Source: Clostridium saccharoperbutylacetonicum N1-4(HMT) (GTDB lineage: Bacteria > Bacillota > Clostridia > Clostridiales > Clostridiaceae). From it: a stretch of DNA of 64,000 nucleotides. Positions 1 to 7,810 of this stretch are shown in pieces (position 1 is the first letter of the stretch; each line of letters starts with the position of its first letter). The notes under the pieces are model-generated. The model saw nothing but the letters and a program-made list of their open reading frames with translations. It was not told the DNA's origin and ran no database searches. The position numbers and the translations under genes were made by a program. The DNA is taken from positions 991,001-1,055,000 of the forward strand of contig NC_020291.1 of assembly GCF_000340885.1 (NCBI RefSeq), read 5' to 3'.

Positions 1-881
1 TTTTATCGAGAGTTTCAGGTCAGAGAAACAAAATATCTATAGATGATTATTATATAAATAAATTATTGTATTTAGCTAATAATAATTCAAAAGCTGAAGA
101 GAGAAATAGAATTGAAAAGCAAGATGTAATAAGTGTTGCCTATGAAGATGAAAAAATTTTAGAAGATATTATGGAAAATTATAAAAATAAAAAGATACTA
201 ATTACTACAAGGGGAAAAGAAATAGGAATTGTTAATGGACTTGCTGTAGTTGGGAATGGATTTTATAGTTTTGGAAAACCAATGAGAATAACATGCTTAA
301 CACATGTTGGAGATGGTAGGATAATAGACATTCATAAGGAATGCAAGATGAGTGGAAATATTCATGAAAAATCAATTAGTATACTTGGTGGTTTGCTAAG
401 TAATTTAATAAGTCCATATGAAAAATTACCAGTAGACCTTCAATTAAGTTTTGAACAAACCTATGGCTTGATTGAAGGGGATAGTGCTTCTGTAGCAGAA
501 ATAATTTGTATCTTATCAGCATTGAGTAGAAGAGGAGTAAGACAGAATATTGCAGTAACAGGATCTATAAATCAATTAGGAGAGATACAAGCTATTGGTG
601 GCGTAAATGAAAAAATTGAGGGGTTTCATAGAGTTTGTGGCACTATAGATATGATTGATGACAAAGGAGTTTTAATTCCAAGCACAAATGTAGATGAATT
701 GATATTAAGAAGTGAAGTTGAAGAAGATGTTAAAAAGAAAAAATTTCATATTTACACTATGGAAACTTTAGAAGATGCTATTGAAACCTTGATACTTGAT
801 GAAGGAGAATCTATAAAGGGATTTTATAAAGAAATAGAAAATGAAATTTTAAAATATAAACCTGTCAAAAAGAAAAAATAA
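1..881 (+). CDS. Lon-like ATP-dependent protease, C-terminal part (5' end outside window)
   Basis: The reading frame is open from the first full codon at base 3 to the stop at 879-881, so the gene begins upstream of the window. The visible part is the end of an AAA module followed by a Lon-type (S16) serine protease domain. The catalytic serine sits in EGDSAS (codon near 483) and the catalytic lysine in NEKIEGF (codon near 612), the usual Ser-Lys dyad of LonB/LonC-type proteases. The Walker motifs would lie upstream and cannot be seen. It ends in a lysine-rich tail. A TTG at 66 gives a shorter frame but has no good ribosome binding site and lies inside the domain, so it is not a real start. 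The exact Lon subfamily is uncertain. Confidence 0.85.
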   Translation, partial: LSRVSGQRNKISIDDYYINKLLYLANNNSKAEERNRIEKQDVISVAYEDEKILEDIMENYKNKKILITTRGKEIGIVNGLAVVGNGFYSFGKPMRITCLTHVGDGRIIDIHKECKMSGNIHEKSISILGGLLSNLISPYEKLPVDLQLSFEQTYGLIEGDSASVAEIICILSALSRRGVRQNIAVTGSINQLGEIQAIGGVNEKIEGFHRVCGTIDMIDDKGVLIPSTNVDELILRSEVEEDVKKKKFHIYTMETLEDAIETLILDEGESIKGFYKEIENEILKYKPVKKKK

Positions 882-920
882 AATTTATAAAAATTAAATC
901 ATATATAAATTTCAAAGTAA

Positions 921-985
921 AAAAGAAGATGTTTTTGAAGATAATTATTTATTTAATTTCAAAAAAATATCTTCTTTGTTTTATA
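921..985 (+). terminator. Rho-independent terminator after the Lon-like gene
   Basis: An inverted repeat pairs AAAGAAGATGTTTTTGAA with TTCAAAAAAATATCTTCTTT around a loop of about 20 bases and is followed by a short T-rich stretch. It lies 40 bases past the stop codon. It directly abuts the inverted-repeat element that starts at 984. Confidence 0.7.
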
Positions 986-1300
986 TAGATATCCAAGGCA
1001 AGAATTAGACATATGCAGAACTTACCTAAATTAAACACATATTTATTCCAGCGGACTTAAATCAGTTTACAGTTAACAACTAACAGTTATCAGTTGAGGA
1101 AGAAAAGCTAATAGCTTTTCTTAAATTATACATTTTCGAAATCTTTAAAGAAATTTCATATGTAACTCATAACTCATAACTTATTTCAAGCTTGCTTCCA
1201 GAAAAATGTATCTAATTCTAGTGTAGTGTTATGATTATAACTTCTCAATGATGCATGTATATTCCATTTATAAGTTTGATTCTTAAATTTGATATCTATA
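984..1300. repeat. MITE-like inverted-repeat element, copy 1
   Basis: This element of about 317 bp begins TATAGATATCCAAGG and ends TTTGATATCTATA, which are imperfect inverted termini. The first 73 bp and last 105 bp are closely similar to those of the element at 9537-9851, while the central 140 bp are unrelated. The core here holds an ACTGTAA-type tract (1063-1097) and a TAACTCATAACTCATAACTT stretch. No coding frame of useful length is present. It fills much of the 605-base gap between the Lon-like gene and spoIIAA. A non-autonomous mobile element is the simplest reading, but no target-site duplication beyond TA-rich flanks is clear. Confidence 0.7.
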
Positions 1301-1358
1301 AAAAAGAAAATATTATTATTATAATTATGTATTAATGGAAAAAAATAGAATAAAAGAT

Positions 1359-1388
1359 TTGACGGTGGATGAAATGTTATGTTAAAAT
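1359..1388 (+). promoter_or_regulatory. Candidate promoter for the spoIIA operon
   Basis: TTGACG (1359-1364) and TAAAAT (1383-1388) are separated by 18 bases, about 100 bases upstream of spoIIAA. It resembles a sigma-A promoter. spoIIA is classically read by sigma-H; an AGGATG-like box near 1398 could be part of a sigma-H site, but I see no convincing GAAT -10 partner. A strong Shine-Dalgarno-like AGAAGGAGGTGA (1415-1425) follows without an ATG, GTG or TTG at the usual distance. Confidence 0.45.
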
Positions 1389-1486
1389 ATGGTAAAAGGA
1401 TGGCGTGAAAATAGAGAAGGAGGTGAAATCGGGATATCTTAAAAGTTTTAAGTATAAGTTAATGTTTTAGGATATTCTTAATTACT

Positions 1487-1822
1487 ATGAATTTGGAATT
1501 TTGTAAAAAAGGAAATATTTTGATAATTACCCTTTGTGGAGAGCTTGATCATAATAGTGCAGAGGAAGTTAGGGTTAGAGTTGATGATAGAATAGATAGA
1601 GATAATATCAAAAAGGCAGTTTTGGATTTTTCTAGAGTTACCTTTATGGATAGTTCAGGTATTGGTGCTGTTCTTGGTAGATATAAGAAGTTATCAAATA
1701 AGGGAGGAATGCTTTGTATAGCAATGCCTAATAAAAATGTAAGCAGAATTTTTGAATTAGCAGGTTTATATAAAATAATTAAAAATTATGATACTGTAGA
1801 TGAAGCAGTAAGGTGCATTTAG
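1487..1822 (+). CDS. spoIIAA: Anti-sigma F factor antagonist SpoIIAA
   Basis: This 111-residue STAS-domain protein is the anti-anti-sigma factor of the sigma-F switch. Unphosphorylated SpoIIAA binds SpoIIAB and frees SigF in the forespore. The conserved FMDSSGIGA motif at about residues 53-61 carries the serine phosphorylated by SpoIIAB, and the N-terminal [12 protein letters not shown] is typical. It is the first gene of the spoIIA operon, with spoIIAB starting 14 bases after its stop. The ATG has only a weak AGGAT ribosome binding site 13 bases away, while a much stronger Shine-Dalgarno sequence at 1415-1425 lies too far upstream. No alternative in-frame canonical start exists before a TAA at about 1460. 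Confidence 0.97.
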   Translation: MNLEFCKKGNILIITLCGELDHNSAEEVRVRVDDRIDRDNIKKAVLDFSRVTFMDSSGIGAVLGRYKKLSNKGGMLCIAMPNKNVSRIFELAGLYKIIKNYDTVDEAVRCI

Positions 1823-1836
1823 ATGGAGGGGTTATC

Positions 1837-2268
1837 ATGTCTGACAATAAAATGAGTATAGAATTTGTAAGTAAATCTCAAAATGAAGGTTTCGCAAGAG
1901 TTGCTGTTGCAGCTTTTGTTGCACAATTAGATCCAACAATTGATGAAATAAATGATGTAAAAACTGCAGTATCAGAAGCGGTTACTAATTCTATAATACA
2001 TGGATATGAAAGTAGAGAAGATGGAATTGTAAGAATTGAAGCAGAAATTAATGAAAATGAAATTACTATAGTAATTAGTGACAAAGGAATAGGCATTGAC
2101 GATATAAATCAGGCAATGGAACCATTGTATACATCAAGACCAGATTTAGAAAGATCAGGTATGGGCTTTACTGTGATGGAAACATTTATGGATTATCTGG
2201 AAGTAGAAAGTGAGAAGGGCAATGGGACAAAGGTGGTAATTAAGAAGAAATTCAACGTGGTAAGTTAG
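1837..2268 (+). CDS. spoIIAB: Anti-sigma F factor SpoIIAB
   Basis: This 143-residue GHKL-fold serine kinase binds and inhibits SigF and phosphorylates SpoIIAA. The ATP-site N-box is [11 protein letters not shown], the G1 box is DKGIGIDD, and the G2-type box is [10 protein letters not shown]. The start at ATG 1837 is chosen because GGAGGGG lies seven bases upstream; an earlier in-frame ATG at 1813 overlaps spoIIAA and lacks such a site. The length matches the family (about 146). It sits between spoIIAA and sigF, as in all spore formers. Confidence 0.97.
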   Translation: MSDNKMSIEFVSKSQNEGFARVAVAAFVAQLDPTIDEINDVKTAVSEAVTNSIIHGYESREDGIVRIEAEINENEITIVISDKGIGIDDINQAMEPLYTSRPDLERSGMGFTVMETFMDYLEVESEKGNGTKVVIKKKFNVVS

Positions 2269-2278
2269 GTGAAATAAT

Positions 2279-3034
2279 ATGGAAAAAGAGGATTTAAAAC
2301 AAGAAGGTTATAACTATGATAGGAATCCAAAATTATTAGCTTTAGCAAAAAATGGTGATGCTGATGCTATGAATAAATTAATAGAAATGAATTTACCCTT
2401 AGTAGCGTCTATAAGCAAAAAGTTCTTGAATAGGGGATACGACTATGAAGATATATTTCAGATAGGATCTATTGGCTTAGTTAAAGCTATTAATAATTTT
2501 GATTTATCTTATAATGTTAAATTTTCAACTTATGCAGTCCCAATGATTATGGGAGAAATTAAAAGATTTTTAAGAGATGATGGAATAATAAAAGTAAGCC
2601 GCAATGTTAAAAGTTTAGCAAGAAAAATACATTTCCATAAAGAAATTTTGACTAAAAAGCTTAAAAGATCACCAACAATAGAAGAGTTAGCTGAATATAC
2701 AAATGTTGATAAGGAAGAGGTTTTATTTGCAATAGAATCTTCTAACAACTTGCAATATTTATATGATACAATACATCAAGATGATGGAGCGCCTGTGCTT
2801 CTAATTGATAAATTAAGTGAAACAGGTGTTGATGATGATAGTCTTATTGAAAAGATTGCTCTTAAAGAAGCCCTGAGTGGATTAGACACTAAAGCAAGAC
2901 AAATAATAATGTTACGATATTTTAAGGATAAAACGCAGGTTCAAGTAGCTAAAATGTTAGGAATAAGTCAAGTCCAAGTATCTAGAATTGAAAAAAAAGT
3001 TTTATTGGAAATGAGAAGAAAATTAGAGGAATAA
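2279..3034 (+). CDS. sigF: RNA polymerase sporulation sigma factor SigF
   Basis: Sigma-F (251 residues) is the first forespore-specific sigma factor and is held inactive by SpoIIAB until septation. Region 2 motifs are visible at about residues 35-105 (NLPLVASISKKF, YEDIFQIGSIGLVKAI, FSTYAVPMIMGEIKRFLRDD). The region 4 helix-turn-helix VAKMLGISQVQVSRIE lies near the C terminus. The ATG follows AGGTGA by five bases, and the gap to spoIIAB is 10 bases, so translation is probably coupled. The length agrees with B. subtilis SigF. Confidence 0.97.
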   Translation: MEKEDLKQEGYNYDRNPKLLALAKNGDADAMNKLIEMNLPLVASISKKFLNRGYDYEDIFQIGSIGLVKAINNFDLSYNVKFSTYAVPMIMGEIKRFLRDDGIIKVSRNVKSLARKIHFHKEILTKKLKRSPTIEELAEYTNVDKEEVLFAIESSNNLQYLYDTIHQDDGAPVLLIDKLSETGVDDDSLIEKIALKEALSGLDTKARQIIMLRYFKDKTQVQVAKMLGISQVQVSRIEKKVLLEMRRKLEE

Positions 3035-3193
3035 GATTACTAAAGGGTGGCTATAGACAGAGAAATATATATTTTGTTCAATTTTATTAATAAGTTGTAC
3101 AAATATATATTTTTTTTATGCCAAAAAATAACACGATTAAATTTTAGTGTTTTGCAAATGATAGATATACAAGTTAAAAGGAGTGTGATTATC

Positions 3194-3661
3194 TTGAACA
3201 TTACTTCAAACAGACAAGAAGAACATTTGAAGAAAATATATAATAAGATGGCTAATGAAGCTATTCCAAAATCTAAAATATTTCAAGATTGCCTAAAAGC
3301 ATTTTTTGTTGGAGGTTTAATTTGTGATATTGGCCAATTTATTTTGAATGTTTCAATCAAGCTAGGATTTTCACAAGAAGAAGTTATGAATATTGTTCCA
3401 ATTATAATGATTTTTTTAGGTGCACTTTTAACTGGAACTGGAATATATACTAAGCTAGCGCAATTTGGTGGAGCTGGGACTGTTGTTCCTATAACTGGAT
3501 TTTCAAATGCAGTGGTTTCGCCTGCTATAGAATTTAAAAAAGAAGGATTTATATTTGGTGTTGCAGCAAAGATGTTTACAATTGCTGGCCCTGTTTTAGT
3601 ATATGGAATTAGTGCTTCAGTAATAATAGGAATAATTTATTATATAGGTATGTTGATGTAA
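3194..3661 (+). CDS. spoVAC: Stage V sporulation protein AC
   Basis: SpoVAC (155 residues from this start) is a polytopic inner-membrane protein of the SpoVA channel that moves Ca-dipicolinate into the forespore and releases it at germination. The sequence shows the expected hydrophobic segments and glycine-rich loops (FFVGGLICDIGQF, FGGAGTVVPITGFSNAVVSPAIEF). The TTG at 3194 is chosen because AAAGGAGTG lies 8-10 bases upstream. A longer frame from 3047 would add 49 residues not seen in the family. It follows sigF by 160 bases, and spoVAD follows 41 bases later. Confidence 0.93.
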   Translation: MNITSNRQEEHLKKIYNKMANEAIPKSKIFQDCLKAFFVGGLICDIGQFILNVSIKLGFSQEEVMNIVPIIMIFLGALLTGTGIYTKLAQFGGAGTVVPITGFSNAVVSPAIEFKKEGFIFGVAAKMFTIAGPVLVYGISASVIIGIIYYIGMLM

Positions 3662-3702
3662 AGAGTAAGTTATAAATATTTGGTTTAACGGGAGTGAAAA
3701 AT

Positions 3703-4722
3703 ATGCAGATGCTTAATAAAAAAGTAGGTAGTCAAACTGTAAAATTGGCTAATCCGCCCAAAATAATTGCAACATATTCAATAGTGGGACCTAAAGAAGG
3801 TCAAGGGCCGCTAAGAGAGTATTTTGACGAAATCTTAAATGATGATACTTTAGGCAAGGAAAGCTTTGAAAAAGCTGAAAGTCAAATGATGTTTACTGCT
3901 ATAAGCGAGACTTTAAAGATAGCAAAACTTAAGGAAACTGATATAGATTATTTATTTTCTGGAGATTTATTAAATCAAATAATTTCATCAAGTTTTGCAG
4001 CTAGAGAGTTTAGTATTCCATTCTTTGGATTATATGGAGCATGCTCGACTATGTCTGAATCTTTGAGCTTAGCATCAATTATTATGGATGGAGGGTTTGC
4101 TAATTATGTGGTAGCTACCACATCTTCTCATTTTAGTTCTGCAGAAAGACAATTTAGATTTCCACTTGAGTATGGATCTCAAAGACAGCAATCATCACAG
4201 TGGACAGTAACAGGTTCAGGAGCTGTAATTCTTGGACATGAAGGGGAGTTTCCAGAAATAACTCATGTTACTACTGGTAAAGTTAAGGATTTTGGGCAAA
4301 AAGATGCTAATAACATGGGAGCTGCCATGGCACCAGCAGCTGTTGATACAATTGTAAGTCATTTTAAGGATACAGGAAGAACTCCAAGCTATTATGATAT
4401 TATAGCAACAGGTGATTTGGGGGTTATTGGAAAGGAATTAGCTAATAAATTAATAGAAGAATTAGGATATGATATTAGGAAGCAGCACATTGACTGTGGA
4501 GAAATAATATTTGATAATGAAAAACAAAATACCTTATCAGGTGGAAGTGGATGTGGATGTTCGGCAGTTGTATTTTCAGGATACTTATATAAGAGGCTTA
4601 TGAAGAAAGAAATAAAAAAAATATTATTAGTTTCAACTGGTGCGCTTATGAGTACAACATCTTCTCTTCAAGGAGAAACAATTCCAGGAATAGCTCATGC
4701 AGTTGCTATTGAGATGAAATAG
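3703..4722 (+). CDS. spoVAD: Stage V sporulation protein AD
   Basis: SpoVAD (339 residues from ATG 3703) has a thiolase-like fold and binds dipicolinic acid as the peripheral subunit of the SpoVA complex. Family hallmarks include the N-terminal GSQTVKLANPPKI, the YGACSTMSES segment with its conserved cysteine, and GSGCGCSAVVF. A GTG at 3694 overlaps the GGGAG ribosome binding site, so ATG 3703, eight bases beyond that site, is preferred. It is flanked by spoVAC and spoVAE in the clostridial three-gene spoVA arrangement. Confidence 0.96.
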   Translation: MQMLNKKVGSQTVKLANPPKIIATYSIVGPKEGQGPLREYFDEILNDDTLGKESFEKAESQMMFTAISETLKIAKLKETDIDYLFSGDLLNQIISSSFAAREFSIPFFGLYGACSTMSESLSLASIIMDGGFANYVVATTSSHFSSAERQFRFPLEYGSQRQQSSQWTVTGSGAVILGHEGEFPEITHVTTGKVKDFGQKDANNMGAAMAPAAVDTIVSHFKDTGRTPSYYDIIATGDLGVIGKELANKLIEELGYDIRKQHIDCGEIIFDNEKQNTLSGGSGCGCSAVVFSGYLYKRLMKKEIKKILLVSTGALMSTTSSLQGETIPGIAHAVAIEMK

Positions 4723-4754
4723 AAATAGGTTTATGGAAAGGATGGAAAATACAA

Positions 4755-5111
4755 ATGAATTACATAAGTGCATTTATTGTTGGAGGACTTATTTGTGTCA
4801 TAGGTCAGATATTAATAGACGTTACTAAATTGACACCAGGAAGAATTTTAGTAGTTTTTGTTGTACTAGGAGCAATAGTAGGCTCATTTGGATGGTATGA
4901 TAAGTTAATTGAGATTGGCGGAGCAGGCGCTACAGTTCCATTACCTAGTTTTGGAAATGCATTGGCTAAGTCTGCGATAAAAGAAGTAAAAGAAAATGGA
5001 TTAATAGGAGCTTTTACTGGAGGAATTAAAGGCGCAGCAGCAGGAATTACAGCATCTATATTCTTTGGATATTTAATGGCACTTATTTTTAATCCAAAAA
5101 CTAAAAAATAA
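4755..5111 (+). CDS. spoVAE: Stage V sporulation protein AE (SpoVAEb type)
   Basis: This 118-residue integral membrane protein is the third member of the clostridial SpoVA channel. It begins MNYISAFIVGGLICVIGQ and carries the loop IGGAGATVPLPSFGNAL. The similar FVGGLICDIGQF and GGAGTVVP motifs in SpoVAC show that the two are paralogues. The start follows GGATGG. No classical terminator is obvious in the 175 bases before the next gene, so the P-type ATPase homologue may be cotranscribed. Confidence 0.94.
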   Translation: MNYISAFIVGGLICVIGQILIDVTKLTPGRILVVFVVLGAIVGSFGWYDKLIEIGGAGATVPLPSFGNALAKSAIKEVKENGLIGAFTGGIKGAAAGITASIFFGYLMALIFNPKTKK

Positions 5112-5286
5112 TTTTTATGTAGTAGTATAAATTAAAATTTAAAGATGACGAAAATTTAATTAATATTAAAATTTTGCCTTTTACGACATTACCTCGTATA
5201 ATTATATTAGAAGTTTATGTAATGTGTAAAATATGGTATATTATTAAGTTGTAAATAATGAAGTGATTAAGAATGGTGGGGTTATC

Positions 5287-7806
5287 TTGGAAAAATACTG
5301 CATAAATTCTTGGAATCAAATTGTTGAATTGCTAAATAGTGATGCAAAACAAGGAATTAGTGAAAATGATTGTGGAGCATTAAGAGCAAAATATGGAACA
5401 AATAAAATTGATTTACCAAGTGGAAATAAAATCTATAGACATATATTTAATGCATTAAAAGAAAAATCAGCAATTATATTTATAATAATTGTAATACTTT
5501 TATTTGTGCTTAAAAGTTTTTTGTATGGTGGAATATCAGCCTTAATATTAATTGTCAATTTAACATTAACAATTAGGCATACTATTAAAAGAGACAGAGA
5601 AATTGGGACACTAGAAAGATTAAATTTTGCACAGACAACTGTTATAAGGGATGGTGTTCAAAAAACTATTAGATCAGAAGAATTGGTAATGGGGGACATA
5701 GTTAAGTTTAGCAAAGATTCTGTTATTCCAGCGGATATAAGAATAATAAGTGCAACTGAATTAAAGGTTGATGAAAAAAATATAACTGGAGAAGCCTTTT
5801 ATAAGGAAAAGTTTGAAAATAAAATAATAGGAAGCATATATTCACTAACAGATATGAAGAATATATTATTTAAAGGATCTGCAATAAAATCAGGTAGTGG
5901 GACAGGTATAGTAATATCTATTGGAAATTCTACTCAACTAGGAAGAATGCTAGCAATGCTTACCTATGCAAGCAATAGAAAACATAATTTTGGAGCAATG
6001 ATATATAGTACTTTAGAAAAATATTTAATAGCTTATTTTGTAGGAATCATAATTATTGGATCATATTTAGTTTTTACTGGTCAAGAGACGCAAAAGAATT
6101 ATTTTGCAACAGCATTGTTTTTACTTGCATGCTTTCCAATTACAATAATTGCAAAATTAGTGTTCAATAGAGTGATTAAAAACTTTTTAGATGATGATAT
6201 TGAAATAATCAATTTTTCAGTATTCAATTTAGTGAAGGATGTAAATATTTTATTTTTGGATAAAGTTGGAGCTATAACCAAAAGGGAAATGATTGTAAAA
6301 AAAATGTATATTAATAATGATATAATCGCAAGTAATGACCCTTATATTAAGGAAATAACTTTTGATAGAATAATCGAAATTTCTCTTTTATGTAATAATG
6401 CAGTTTATAATATTAGTGAAGAGGCTGCAAAGGGAGATTTAGACGAATTAGCTTTTATAGAATTTGCAGCAAAGAGGAATATTTTTAAGGGATCTGTAGA
6501 AAGTGCAAATTCAAAAATTCTAGAAATTCCAATGGATTCAGATAAGAGATTTTTGACTGTTGTAAGTAAGTTTCAAAGGAGATATAGAGCCAATACAAGA
6601 GGCAATGTTGATGCCGTTTTAGATCAATGTACTCATATTATGATAGAAGGTGTTGAAAAGGAACTTACTGAAGAATATAAGAATAGTGTAAAAGAAATGG
6701 ATATGAATTTATCCATAGAAGGATTAATAACACAAGGTTTTGCATATAGGAATTTTACTTATGAACCATCCAAATCTGAGAATATAGAAAGTAACATGGT
6801 TTTTGTGGGTATCATAGGTTTAGAAAATCCCCTTGAAGATGATATTGAACATAGTATAAATCGTATTAAAGATAAGGCTATAGTACCAATTCTATTTACT
6901 GAAGAAAGCAAATTAAGTGCTATAACTAATGCAAAAAAGGCTAATATTATAAGAAATACTAATCAGGTAGTAGCAGGAATAGAATTAGATTCTCTTAATC
7001 ACCAAGAACTTAAAGATTTACTTTGCAGGGTAAGAGTATTTTGTAGAGTAAATCCAGAAATTAAATCTAAAATAGTTTCTTTGTTTATAAAAGATGGACA
7101 TAAAGTTGCAACAACAGGTGAGACATTAGGGGATTTACCAGCACTTAATTTATCAAATGTTGGAATAGGAAAAGGAAAAGCTTCTACAATAGTTAAAAAA
7201 GTTTCAGATGTTTTTATTCAAAAAAATTATATTGATGGATTTTTTAAGATAAGATATTTCTCAAGAGTTTTTGATAGAAATATAGATAGAGGCTTTAAAA
7301 TATATTCAATGACAATATTAACAGAACTTTTAGTTTTACTAGGTACTCTCATTATTGGACAAACAGAATGTCTAGATTTTTGGAACGTAATAATTATAAA
7401 TGGATTATTGCTTATACCATTGTCATTAATAATATTATTGAAAAATGGACGTGAAATTGGGAAAAATGAAGTGATAATTAGAGCTTTAATATTTAGCATA
7501 ATTAACATGGTATCAATTTATAAAGTTGATGGTAAAGAGGCAACAATTGTACCATTAACAATAATATCAATGGAAATTTTATTGTATACATTATTTAATA
7601 GTAGTGTTTCTATTAGAAGATTTTCAAAGGAATTAACTATGGCAATGATTGCATTGCTAATAATTATTATTGGTATAGCTGGTGTTATTTTGATTAATAA
7701 TATTATACCTAGATATATAATTGTAATTGAATTATCAGTATCAATAATATTTTTGATTATTTTTGAAATTTTAGCTAGAAAGTGGCAAAACTCATTAATG
7801 AGGTGA
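5287..7806 (+). CDS. P-type ATPase homologue with degenerate catalytic motifs
   Basis: About 839 residues with the overall plan of a cation P-type ATPase: N-terminal cation-ATPase domain, two early membrane helices, actuator domain, two helices, P/N domains, and about six C-terminal helices. The motifs are altered. The phosphorylation motif DKTGT reads DKVGA, TGES reads TGEA, the hinge TGDGxNDxPAL reads TGETLGDLPAL, and the helix-4 PEGL reads PITI. The aspartate for phosphorylation and the actuator glutamate remain. Active transport is therefore doubtful, and a non-pumping role is possible. TTG 5287 follows GGTGGGG; a GTG at 5263 is the alternative. It lies between spoVAE and comEC, and its stop overlaps the ribosome binding site of comEC. 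Confidence 0.85.
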   Translation: MEKYCINSWNQIVELLNSDAKQGISENDCGALRAKYGTNKIDLPSGNKIYRHIFNALKEKSAIIFIIIVILLFVLKSFLYGGISALILIVNLTLTIRHTIKRDREIGTLERLNFAQTTVIRDGVQKTIRSEELVMGDIVKFSKDSVIPADIRIISATELKVDEKNITGEAFYKEKFENKIIGSIYSLTDMKNILFKGSAIKSGSGTGIVISIGNSTQLGRMLAMLTYASNRKHNFGAMIYSTLEKYLIAYFVGIIIIGSYLVFTGQETQKNYFATALFLLACFPITIIAKLVFNRVIKNFLDDDIEIINFSVFNLVKDVNILFLDKVGAITKREMIVKKMYINNDIIASNDPYIKEITFDRIIEISLLCNNAVYNISEEAAKGDLDELAFIEFAAKRNIFKGSVESANSKILEIPMDSDKRFLTVVSKFQRRYRANTRGNVDAVLDQCTHIMIEGVEKELTEEYKNSVKEMDMNLSIEGLITQGFAYRNFTYEPSKSENIESNMVFVGIIGLENPLEDDIEHSINRIKDKAIVPILFTEESKLSAITNAKKANIIRNTNQVVAGIELDSLNHQELKDLLCRVRVFCRVNPEIKSKIVSLFIKDGHKVATTGETLGDLPALNLSNVGIGKGKASTIVKKVSDVFIQKNYIDGFFKIRYFSRVFDRNIDRGFKIYSMTILTELLVLLGTLIIGQTECLDFWNVIIINGLLLIPLSLIILLKNGREIGKNEVIIRALIFSIINMVSIYKVDGKEATIVPLTIISMEILLYTLFNSSVSIRRFSKELTMAMIALLIIIIGIAGVILINNIIPRYIIVIELSVSIIFLIIFEILARKWQNSLMR

Positions 7807-7810
7807 GTTG

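Noticed and set aside
3047..3193. 49-codon extension of SpoVAC
   Set aside because: No ribosome binding site precedes it, and the family length fits the TTG at 3194.
5263..7806. Treating the P-type ATPase homologue as a pseudogene
   Set aside because: The frame is intact over 840 codons with preserved topology; only catalytic motifs differ, which suggests altered function rather than decay.
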